Shown here: positions 1-4,383 of the stretch, in pieces
How the letters are laid out: every line of letters starts with the position of its first letter
Position numbering within the stretch: position 1 is the first letter of the stretch
Origin: Chitinophagaceae bacterium
GTDB lineage: Bacteria > Bacteroidota > Bacteroidia > Chitinophagales > Chitinophagaceae
Assembly (NCBI GenBank): GCA_018061385.1
Contig: JAGOUF010000065.1
Coordinates: forward strand, 1 to 8,623
Length of the DNA: 8,623 nt
Reading direction: 5' to 3'
Made by a program: the position numbers and the translations under genes
Notes under the pieces: model-generated
What the model saw: only the letters and a program-made list of their open reading frames with translations
The model's database searches: none
What the model was told of the DNA's origin: nothing

Positions 1-2
1 TT

Positions 3-41
3 GTATTAACTAAAGTACACACAAGGTAATGCAGATAGATG
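3..41 (+). CDS. possible 3' end of a plus-strand gene (partial)
   Basis: One plus-strand frame is open from the left edge to a TGA at 39-41 and ends in residues VLTKYTQGNADR. The only support for a gene is that it runs towards a terminator with T-runs on both strands, as expected between convergent genes. Twelve codons are too few for any family call, so this may be chance. Confidence 0.25.
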
Positions 42-62
42 ATTCATCCATATTTGAATAAT

Positions 63-95
63 AAAAAAAGCCGTTACAATGTAACGGCTTTTTTT
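63..95. terminator. bidirectional intrinsic terminator after rtcB
   Basis: A perfect inverted repeat (GCCGTTACA / TGTAACGGC) is flanked by seven A on the left and seven T on the right, so it can end transcription on either strand. It lies 1 nt past the rtcB stop codon on the minus strand and ends that transcript. It would also stop a convergent plus-strand gene. Confidence 0.9.
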
Positions 96-96
96 A

Positions 97-1545
97 TTAT
101 TCTCCTTCTAATCTATTGGTCGTTTTCCTCCAAGGCTTTGGAGCAGTTCCATCCATTTTTACAATTTTAGGAACAAACTTTCCAACCACATCAACCAATG
201 CAGTTTGGGCTTGCATTACCAACTCAATATCTTTATAAGCAAATGGAGCTTCATCTAGACCACCTCCTAATAATTTTACACCATGTTTTTCCAATTCGGC
301 ATGTAATGCATTCTTCGTAATGTTCGCCATAGCTTTGCTTCTACTCATTTGTCTTCCTGCTCCATGCGATGCAGAGTTGATTGATGCAACTTCACCTTTG
401 CCTTTTACAATGTAACCATTGGCTGTCATCGATCCTGGAATAATTCCCAACACATTTTTACCAGCAGGTGTTGCACCTTTTCTATGTACAATTACTTCGT
501 GTCCATCTAGCATTTCTTTCCAAGCAAAGTTGTGATGGTTCTCTACCATTCTCATTGGTTTTCTGCCCAACTGCTTTGCAATTTTTGCATGAATAATGTG
601 GTGACAAGCACTTGCATAATCACCTGCCAAATTCATAGCAATCCAATACTCTTGCCCTTCTGCTTCATTCAAATCTAGCCATGCTAAATTTTTAGCATCG
701 TGTGGCAATCTTCTTTTGCCAATGGCAATTTTGGTGTAATGTTCTGCAACTCTTGCACCCAATGCTCTAGAGCCTGAATGAGAAAGTAATCCAACATAAG
801 TTCCAGGTTCAACACCTAAAATTTCATCTTTAGTTGCTACAGTTATTTCACCAAATTCAACAAAGTGATTTCCGCTACCAGAAGTTCCCAATTGTTTCCA
901 AGCTCTTCCCTGTAACCCTTTTAGTAAAGGAGTAGATTGGAATGCTCCATCCTCCATCACTTCATGATTTTCTGCTTGCTTAAATTGAGCACCACTTCCA
1001 AATAAAGAGGCTTCATTAATTTCTCTTGCAAAAAATTGATCTCTGTTGGTCAACTCCTTTGCGTCAATATCAAAAATTGACAAACACATTCTACAACCAA
1101 TATCTACACCCACACCATACGGAATTATAGCATTTTTTGTAGCCAACACTCCACCAATTGGCAAGCCATAACCATGGTGTGCATCTGGCATTAAAGCTCC
1201 TGCAACTGCAACAGGAATTTTTACAGCGGTGTACATTTGATGAAATGCTCCTTGTTCAATATGTTCAGCACCAAAAGTGTTAAAGTGAACACCTGTATTG
1301 TTCAATGAAATTTCTGGTTCACTCAACTCTTCTTTTGGTAATAATTTTTCTACAATTGCACCAAGTACAGCATCGTTCTTATATTCAATTGGCGATGCTA
1401 ATACAGCTTTCATAATTTCAAAAGCCTGTTCTTTTGTATGATGTTTATATTTTTTTTCCATCACATTAATTGCAATAGGAATTACTGGGCTTTCTGGATA
1501 ACCAATTGCCCTCAGCTCTTTGGCTGTTATTTTTAATTTACTCAT
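97..1545 (-). CDS. rtcB: RtcB family RNA-splicing ligase
   Basis: RtcB ligates RNA ends carrying 2',3'-cyclic phosphate or 3'-phosphate to 5'-OH ends, using GTP and Mn2+ through a guanylylated histidine. The 482-aa product shows the family motifs in order: VGVDIGC (Asp148, Cys151), SGNHFVE (Asn226, His227), LSHSGSR (His256), HHNFAW (His337/338), and SHGAGRQMSR with the expected nucleotidyl His394. A DEAPFAYKDIE block follows near the C-terminus. All metal- and GMP-binding positions appear intact, so it should be active. The ATG at 1545 (MSKLKITAKEL) is chosen because this is the family's usual N-terminus. An in-frame GTG at 1572 would add nine residues but lies inside a hairpin. No archease or RtcA gene is in the window. 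Upstream on the same strand lie a YkuK-type nuclease gene, an unknown gene and a tRNA array, which points to tRNA or rRNA repair. Confidence 0.96.
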   Translation of the reverse strand: MSKLKITAKELRAIGYPESPVIPIAINVMEKKYKHHTKEQAFEIMKAVLASPIEYKNDAVLGAIVEKLLPKEELSEPEISLNNTGVHFNTFGAEHIEQGAFHQMYTAVKIPVAVAGALMPDAHHGYGLPIGGVLATKNAIIPYGVGVDIGCRMCLSIFDIDAKELTNRDQFFAREINEASLFGSGAQFKQAENHEVMEDGAFQSTPLLKGLQGRAWKQLGTSGSGNHFVEFGEITVATKDEILGVEPGTYVGLLSHSGSRALGARVAEHYTKIAIGKRRLPHDAKNLAWLDLNEAEGQEYWIAMNLAGDYASACHHIIHAKIAKQLGRKPMRMVENHHNFAWKEMLDGHEVIVHRKGATPAGKNVLGIIPGSMTANGYIVKGKGEVASINSASHGAGRQMSRSKAMANITKNALHAELEKHGVKLLGGGLDEAPFAYKDIELVMQAQTALVDVVGKFVPKIVKMDGTAPKPWRKTTNRLEGE

Positions 1546-1559
1546 TTTTTTTTGTTTTA

Positions 1560-1593
1560 CCACAAGAGGCACAATGCTTTGTGAACCTTGTGG
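1560..1593 (-). promoter_or_regulatory. hairpin in the rtcB 5' leader
   Basis: The arms CCACAAG / CTTGTGG enclose inner arms CACAA / TTGTG, giving a long, slightly bulged hairpin in the minus-strand transcript. It ends 14 nt before the rtcB ATG; the gap is almost all A. It is not followed by a T-run, so it is not a terminator. It may control rtcB translation or mRNA processing; the function is inferred. Confidence 0.55.
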
Positions 1594-1621
1594 TTAGTTT
1601 TTTATTTTTCTTTTTTTGTTA

Positions 1622-1696
1622 CTAGCAACTGAATTTATATTGAACTTCAGTTGCGTCGCAAACACTTTTCTTTGTAATTTTCATTATAGTCTCCAT
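1622..1696 (-). CDS. possible 24-aa leader ORF before rtcB
   Basis: An ATG at 1696 opens a 24-codon frame (METIMKITKK... ending FSC, TAG stop), preceded by AAAAGGAATT, a weak SD-like A/G-rich stretch. It lies between an operator-like palindrome and the rtcB leader hairpin, which suits a leader peptide. It has two Cys codons, one being the last sense codon. No family is recognised. At this length and base composition it could be chance. Confidence 0.25.
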   Translation of the reverse strand: METIMKITKKSVCDATEVQYKFSC

Positions 1697-1707
1697 AATT
1701 CCTTTTA

Positions 1708-1728
1708 TTAGTAAATACTGTTTACTAA
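1708..1728. promoter_or_regulatory. operator-like palindrome upstream of rtcB
   Basis: TTAGTAAA and TTTACTAA form an 8-bp perfect inverted repeat with a 5-bp spacer, the usual shape of a dimeric repressor or activator site. It sits between the terminator after the YkuK-type gene and rtcB, about 160 bp before the rtcB start. rtcB may therefore have its own regulated promoter here. No regulator gene is present in the window. Confidence 0.45.
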
Positions 1729-1769
1729 TCTTCTTCCTAAAAGCCAAGTACAAAAATCTTCTTTTTTTT

Positions 1770-1805
1770 AAAAGAGTGGCTCACTCCAAGAGGGTGAACC
1801 ACTCT
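1770..1805 (-). terminator. intrinsic terminator after the YkuK-type gene
   Basis: A 12-bp stem (AGAGTGGTTCAC / GTGAGCCACTCT, one G-U pair) with a 9-nt loop lies 3 nt past the stop codon of the YkuK-type gene on the minus strand. The following tract is only TTTT before a run of A, so termination is probably partial and some transcripts could continue into rtcB. Confidence 0.7.
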
Positions 1806-1807
1806 AA

Positions 1808-2293
1808 CTAATGCACCATTTTATCGGCACAGCTACTACTTGCAAAAGCATGTGGCTTAGCTTTAAAAGCAAATCCCATTCCCATGATATAACCCATTGC
1901 ATCTTTCAAAGCATCATTGCTTTTAAAATTTGGATTGGTGTTAATGTCAGCATGAATTTCCATGTCCACATTAAAAGCAATAAACAAATTGCATAAATTG
2001 TAAGCCACTTCAATACTCCTACTTACCTCTTCTAACATTCTTTGTTTTACTGCAATTCTTCTGTGTACTATTTCATTGTTAATGTACATGAAGCCTCCCT
2101 TTCCTTCTCTTACAAAAACAATTACTGTTGCAAACTCAATTCGTTTACCTTTTACTTGGCTATCGGTACCAATACAAACTTTGATGCTGTGGCCAGCTTC
2201 CCTTTCTTTCATCAAAGCCTGCCTTACTTCTTCTTCAATGGGCTGCCTTATTTTTATTCCATTGAGCCGCCGCCATTGATTTTGCTGTTCCAT
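1808..2293 (-). CDS. YkuK/DUF458-type RNase H-fold protein
   Basis: The 161-aa product resembles the DUF458 (YkuK) family, which has a ribonuclease H-like fold. Visible motifs are KVCIGTDSQV with Asp44 at the end of strand 1, FATVIVFVREGKGG as the following hairpin, LEEVSRSIE with Glu88/89 in a helix, MEIHADIN with Asp116, and a C-terminal SSCADKM with Asp157. Together these could form a D-E-D-D type two-metal site. Substrate and activity of the family are not well established; nuclease activity is inferred from the fold. The ATG at 2293 is preferred over an in-frame GTG at 2314 because it begins closer to the conserved region. It starts 44 nt after the stop of the 245-aa gene and is probably cotranscribed with it. 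A partly leaky terminator separates it from rtcB. Confidence 0.85.
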   Translation of the reverse strand: MEQQNQWRRLNGIKIRQPIEEEVRQALMKEREAGHSIKVCIGTDSQVKGKRIEFATVIVFVREGKGGFMYINNEIVHRRIAVKQRMLEEVSRSIEVAYNLCNLFIAFNVDMEIHADINTNPNFKSNDALKDAMGYIMGMGFAFKAKPHAFASSSCADKMVH

Positions 2294-2337
2294 TTTAGTT
2301 GGTTTAACAATCACACATAAGCAAGCTCAATGTGACA

Positions 2338-3075
2338 TTAGTTTTCAAAAAATTCCATTAATTCCTCTTTGTTTTTGTACTGGTAAAAATGTTCATACTG
2401 ATGTTTTACGTCTTGTTTCCATTCTTTGTAACCATAACTACCATCAAGCACTTTGTACAATCTTTTATCATAGTTGTTTCTTTCCAAATAGTCATCAATC
2501 TCTGCAATTCTGGCTTCCAATACATTGTCTTTTATCCTTGTTTTGTCAATCAGGTTAGGCATTACTTTCAGCACAAAACGCCAAGGCTCTACAAATAAAA
2601 AATACTTTACAATTTGCTTGTTTTTGTTCATTTCCCATAGTTCATAAAAGCATTGCTTTTCTGCATCTGAAAAATTACGTTTATAAAATTCCCTTGCACA
2701 AAGGCGTTGCAGATTCTGGATTCTATCCACATAAACCTTTCTTCCATATTTTCTTTTCTTCACCTTAAAATCCTTTCTACTACTGTATTCCACAGTATTT
2801 ATCTTTTGCAGAATGCCTGCATAAAAAGATGTATTCCTGCTTCTTGCAACATCATCCCTTAACACAAATGTTCTTTTGAAGCCTCGTTGAATGGGAGGTG
2901 TTAAAGGCTGCCACCCAAGGTTTCTTTTTTGCTGGTGCAACTGGTTTCTTTCCTTGTTCAGTTGAATTAGTTGCTTGTCAAAATCTTCATACTGCAAACG
3001 TGTTTTTTGCCTTGCAGTTCGCAAACGGTAGCTGAGTATTTCAGTACCATATTGCTTGATAAGTTTGTTGTCCAT
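2338..3075 (-). CDS. uncharacterised basic protein between tRNA array and nuclease
   Basis: I do not recognise a family. The 245-aa product is rich in Lys, Arg, Tyr and Gln. Residues about 18-52 are heptad-like and charged (RTARQKTRLQ... NKERNQLHQQ), which suggests a coiled coil or long helix. A central block (PPIQRGFKRTFVLRDDVARS) looks conserved in character, followed by a basic stretch KVKKRKYGRK near 100-112 and aromatic helices towards the C-terminus (YGYKEWKQDVKHQYEHFYQY). There is no signal peptide, membrane segment or cysteine cluster. The composition suits binding to nucleic acid, for example tRNA; this is inference. The ATG at 3075 has an A/T-rich leader. It lies 111 nt after the last tRNA and 44 nt before the YkuK-type gene, in the same direction. 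Confidence 0.85.
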   Translation of the reverse strand: MDNKLIKQYGTEILSYRLRTARQKTRLQYEDFDKQLIQLNKERNQLHQQKRNLGWQPLTPPIQRGFKRTFVLRDDVARSRNTSFYAGILQKINTVEYSSRKDFKVKKRKYGRKVYVDRIQNLQRLCAREFYKRNFSDAEKQCFYELWEMNKNKQIVKYFLFVEPWRFVLKVMPNLIDKTRIKDNVLEARIAEIDDYLERNNYDKRLYKVLDGSYGYKEWKQDVKHQYEHFYQYKNKEELMEFFEN

Positions 3076-3186
3076 AATTTTTTAGTTTGTTCCGTTCGAA
3101 AACTTTGGTGCCATTGCACCATTACATTCCTTTCTTGCATTATGGATTGATTTACTTTTTTCATTTTATATATTTTTAATTGTTTG

Positions 3187-3259
3187 CACAGGTTGAAGGA
3201 TTCGAACCTCCATCAACAGTTTTGGAGACTGTTATGTTAGCCATTACAATTAAACCTGC
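3187..3259 (-). tRNA. tRNA-Trp (CCA)
   Basis: A 73-nt cloverleaf with a 7-bp acceptor (GCAGGTT / AACCTGT, one G-U), anticodon stem ACAGT / ACTGT with loop CTCCAAA (anticodon CCA), T arm GGAGG TTCGAAT CCTTC and discriminator G, the usual base for bacterial Trp. The D stem is weak (ATTG against ACAT, about two pairs), although the D loop keeps GG. No CCA is encoded. It is the last tRNA of the array, 5 nt after tRNA-Phe. Confidence 0.87.
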
Positions 3260-3264
3260 AATTG

Positions 3265-3337
3265 TGGTGCCCCAAGGAATTGAACCTTGATGTCTGGGAT
3301 TTCACTCCAGTGCATATATCCATTCTGCCAAAGCACC
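3265..3337 (-). tRNA. tRNA-Phe (GAA)
   Basis: A 73-nt cloverleaf with acceptor GGTGCTT / GGGCACC (two G-U pairs), D stem GCAG / ATGC with G-A closure, anticodon stem CTGGA / CCCAG with an A-C mismatch next to the loop, loop GTGAAAT (anticodon GAA), T arm CAAGG TTCAATT CCTTG and discriminator A. The mismatch and G at position 32 make the anticodon arm unusual. The gene is 5 nt from its neighbours on each side. Confidence 0.83.
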
Positions 3338-3342
3338 ATAAG

Positions 3343-3416
3343 AGTTGTACGAAGGACTCGAACCTTCTTCCCTTGATTTGCAATCAAGTACATAAAACCA
3401 TTTCTGCCAGTACAAC
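3343..3416 (-). tRNA. tRNA-Cys (GCA)
   Basis: A 74-nt cloverleaf with a perfect 7-bp acceptor (GTTGTAC / GTACAAC), anticodon stem CTTGA / TCAAG with loop TTGCAAA (anticodon GCA), T arm GAAGG TTCGAGT CCTTC, and discriminator T, the known identity base for tRNA-Cys. The D stem GCAG / ATGT is weak, with one G-U and one G-A. This is the best-formed member of the array. Confidence 0.9.
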
Positions 3417-3423
3417 TTTTTTG

Positions 3424-3509
3424 CGGAGAGTGTAAGAATCGAACTTACCTGAGTGTTACCTCAACCTTGGTTTAGCATACCAGTACCTTACCATCTCGGT
3501 CAACTCTCC
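3424..3509 (-). tRNA. tRNA-Ser (GCT)
   Basis: An 86-nt type II tRNA: acceptor GGAGAGT / ACTCTCC, D stem ACC / GGT, anticodon loop ATGCTAA (anticodon GCT) on stem CTGGT / ACCAA whose outer pair is a C-A mismatch, an 18-nt variable arm with stem TGAG / CTCA, T arm GTAAG TTCGATT CTTAC, and discriminator G as expected for Ser. It reads AGC/AGU codons. Confidence 0.9.
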
Positions 3510-3519
3510 ATTTTTTTTG

Positions 3520-3591
3520 AGGATGAAGAAAGGCTCGAACTTTCAACCATCAGCTTAACAAGCTACCGCTCTACCATTGAGCTATTCATCC
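3520..3591 (-). tRNA. tRNA-Asn (GTT)
   Basis: A 72-nt cloverleaf with acceptor GGATGAA / TTCATCC, canonical D arm GCTC / GAGC, anticodon stem GTAGC / GCTGA with a G-A mismatch at the outer pair, loop TTGTTAA (anticodon GTT), and T arm GAAAG TTCGAGC CTTTC. The discriminator is T, whereas bacterial tRNA-Asn normally has G, so charging by the host enzyme could be poor. Confidence 0.88.
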
Positions 3592-3596
3592 TTTTG

Positions 3597-3671
3597 TTGG
3601 CTTGGTGAGACTTGAACTCACAACCTTTCGGGTAAAAGCCGAAAGGTCTTTTCCAATTGAGCTACAAACCA
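3597..3671 (-). tRNA. tRNA-Lys (TTT)
   Basis: A 75-nt cloverleaf with acceptor TGGTTTG / CAAGCCA (one G-U), D stem GCTC / GACC containing a C-C mismatch, anticodon loop CTTTTAC (anticodon TTT), T arm GTGAG TTCAAGT CTCAC and discriminator A. The anticodon stem can extend to eight perfect pairs (CCTTTCGG / CCGAAAGG), which would compete with the D stem and is unusual for tRNA-Lys. Confidence 0.86.
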
Positions 3672-3677
3672 TTTTAG

Positions 3678-3750
3678 TATAGGAGACAGGACTCGAACCT
3701 GCAGCCTCCTCGTTCCAGACGAGGTATCCAACCAATTGGAATGCTCCTAT
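3678..3750 (-). tRNA. tRNA-Pro (TGG), atypical C33
   Basis: A 73-nt cloverleaf and the first tRNA of the array: acceptor ATAGGAG / CTCCTAT, D stem TTCC / GGAT with one T-T mismatch, perfect anticodon stem CCTCG / CGAGG with loop TCTGGAA, T arm GCAGG TTCGAGT CCTGT, discriminator A. By position the anticodon is TGG (Pro). However, position 33 is C instead of the nearly universal U, and the 1-72 pair is A-T rather than the usual bacterial Pro C-G. Whether it works in translation is uncertain. Confidence 0.75.
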
Positions 3751-3755
3751 ATTTT

Positions 3756-3780
3756 GCTAGGCTTTATTTATTTACCTAGC
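3756..3780 (-). promoter_or_regulatory. hairpin just upstream of the tRNA array
   Basis: GCTAGG / CCTAGC arms enclose a 13-nt A/T-only-like loop in the minus-strand transcript, ending 5 nt before the first tRNA. No T-run follows. It may mark the processing point between the small upstream ORF and the array; the role is inferred. Confidence 0.45.
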
Positions 3781-3791
3781 TCAAACATTTT

Positions 3792-3950
3792 TCATTGTGA
3801 AACATTGGTGTGTATTTGCATACTTGACTTGTAACGTTTTGCTTTCTTGTTCACACTTTTGCTTTGTAATTGGTTTAACAGTTTAATTGTTTTTGTTTCG
3901 CCAAAACATTTAATCATTGTTTTGATTAAGAATTTGTTTGATGTTGTCAT
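3792..3950 (-). CDS. small Lys-rich ORF with perfect Shine-Dalgarno
   Basis: A 52-codon frame begins at the ATG at 3950 and ends at a TGA. AGGAGG lies at 3958-3963, 7 nt before the ATG, an optimal SD. This stands out because the larger genes here have none. The product (MTTSNKFLIKTMIKCFGETK... ending NVSQ) is basic, rich in Lys, Thr, Ser and Asn, with a KSVNKKAKRYK stretch and no membrane segment. I recognise no family; it is not ribosomal protein bS21. It lies between a strong terminator and the tRNA array, 41 nt upstream of tRNA-Pro, so it probably shares a transcript with the tRNAs. It could be a small RNA-binding protein or a leader peptide. Confidence 0.55.
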   Translation of the reverse strand: MTTSNKFLIKTMIKCFGETKTIKLLNQLQSKSVNKKAKRYKSSMQIHTNVSQ

Positions 3951-3957
3951 AATTTAT

Positions 3958-3963
3958 CCTCCT
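3958..3963 (-). promoter_or_regulatory. perfect Shine-Dalgarno AGGAGG of the 52-codon ORF
   Basis: The minus strand reads AAAAGGAGGATAAATT before ATG, a full anti-SD match with 7-nt spacing. It decides the start of the small ORF. SD sequences of this strength are rare in Bacteroidota. Confidence 0.7.
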
Positions 3964-3982
3964 TTTAATTTTCAAATTGTTG

Positions 3983-4000
3983 TGCCAATTTTATTTGGCA
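3983..4000 (-). promoter_or_regulatory. hairpin between attenuator-like terminator and small ORF
   Basis: TGCCAA / TTGGCA arms with a 6-nt A/T loop lie directly after the T-run of the terminator at 4002-4037 and about 20 nt before the AGGAGG of the 52-codon ORF. It could be part of a folded leader; no function is assigned. Confidence 0.4.
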
Positions 4001-4001
4001 T

Positions 4002-4037
4002 AAAAAAACCCGATCAGTTTTTACACTCGATCGGGTT
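4002..4037 (-). terminator. strong intrinsic terminator or attenuator in the leader
   Basis: Arms AACCCGATC / GATCGGGTT (9 bp, 13-nt loop) are followed on the minus strand by seven T. It lies downstream of two short ORFs and upstream of the 52-codon ORF and the tRNA array. A 29-codon ORF reads across the 5' arm and loop and stops at the start of the 3' arm, so translation could prevent the hairpin from forming. This gives it an attenuator-like layout. Confidence 0.85.
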
Positions 4038-4103
4038 ATACCTCCTTGCTGATACATTATCAGCGAAGCCTTTTATTACACGATCGTATGTTTGAATACT
4101 CAT
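4014..4103 (-). CDS. possible 29-aa leader peptide running into the terminator
   Basis: An ATG at 4103 opens a 29-codon frame (MSIQTYDRVIKGFADN... ending PIECKN, TGA). The last codons (AAC CCG ATC GAG TGT AAA AAC) cover the 5' arm and loop of the terminator, and the stop overlaps its 3' arm. It includes consecutive AGG AGG codons within a perfect AAGGAGGT. Asn, Cys and Lys codons near the end match tRNAs of the downstream array; the Pro codon CCG does not pair exactly with TGG. The layout suits a translation-coupled attenuator. It overlaps the 55-codon frame, and at most one of them may be real. Confidence 0.35.
   Translation of the reverse strand: MSIQTYDRVIKGFADNVSARRYNPIECKN
4040..4064 (-). 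promoter_or_regulatory. hairpin followed by AAGGAGGT, just before the terminator
   Basis: A perfect GCTGATA / TATCAGC hairpin with a 3-nt loop (4048-4064) is followed at once on the minus strand by AAGGAGGT (4040-4047), a full anti-SD match, and then by the terminator stem. No suitable start codon lies 5-10 nt downstream, so it may pause or bind ribosomes instead of starting a gene. Confidence 0.5.
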
Positions 4104-4227
4104 TACTATCACTAAATGATTTACTATTTAATGTTACAATATTCCCTTTATTTACAACGGGCTGCAACCACTGTAAACAAAGCATTGTACGCTTATTTGT
4201 AAATTGTATTTGCGGTATCTGAGTCAT
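4060..4227 (-). CDS. possible small ORF of 55 aa in the leader
   Basis: An ATG at 4227, preceded by an A-rich leader, opens a 55-codon frame (MTQIPQIQFTNKRTML... ending KRLR, TGA). The N-terminal half has mixed, protein-like composition (LCLQWLQPVVNKGNIVTLNS). The end overlaps the 29-codon frame by 44 nt in another phase. I recognise no family. The two frames together might be one gene broken by a frameshift, since each looks more natural in its own part. Confidence 0.3.
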   Translation of the reverse strand: MTQIPQIQFTNKRTMLCLQWLQPVVNKGNIVTLNSKSFSDSNEYSNIRSCNKRLR

Positions 4228-4324
4228 TGTTATTTTACTTTTTAGTTTGCCTTTTGGGCGTTTGCTTTAAGATTCATTTTACTTCTAATTACACAAATTG
4301 TTCTAAAAAAAATTCTTTTCCAAT

Positions 4325-4355
4325 AAAAAAGCCCTGCATTTTATGCTGGGCTTTT
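4325..4355 (-). terminator. intrinsic terminator after the CxxC mini-ORF
   Basis: GCCCAGCA / TGCAGGGC arms on the minus strand (8 positions, one mismatch, 5-nt loop, extended by A-T pairs) are followed by TTTTTT. It can act weakly on the plus strand too (CTTTTAG). Its 3' arm sequence TGCAGGGC also occurs at 4403-4410 inside the mini-ORF. Confidence 0.8.
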
Positions 4356-4383
4356 AGTATGTTGAATTTAGTTTTTTAGTAAC

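Noticed and set aside
1811..2320. Plus-strand frames opposite the YkuK-type gene
   Set aside because: They are antisense shadows of a gene with recognisable catalytic motifs.
3106..3121. TGGTGC / GCACCA hairpin between tRNA-Trp and the 245-aa gene as a terminator
   Set aside because: No T-run follows on the minus strand, so it should not stop transcription; transcription from the tRNAs into the protein genes remains possible.
2967..3164. 65-codon minus-strand frame (MKKVNQSIMQERN...) overlapping the start of the 245-aa gene
   Set aside because: It has a good A-rich leader, but its second half overlaps the clearly coding frame of the 245-aa gene in another phase and its sequence is not protein-like there. 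The first 30 codons could be a short leader, but nothing supports it.
3187..3750. CRISPR-like array
   Set aside because: The regular GAACCT-like repeats every 75 nt are the T arms of successive tRNA genes, not repeats with spacers.
3847..4095. 82-codon plus-strand frame opposite the leader
   Set aside because: It is antisense to the SD-led 52-codon ORF and runs through the terminator hairpin. Its composition (Phe, Leu, Ile, Val from A/T-rich antisense) is typical of a shadow frame.
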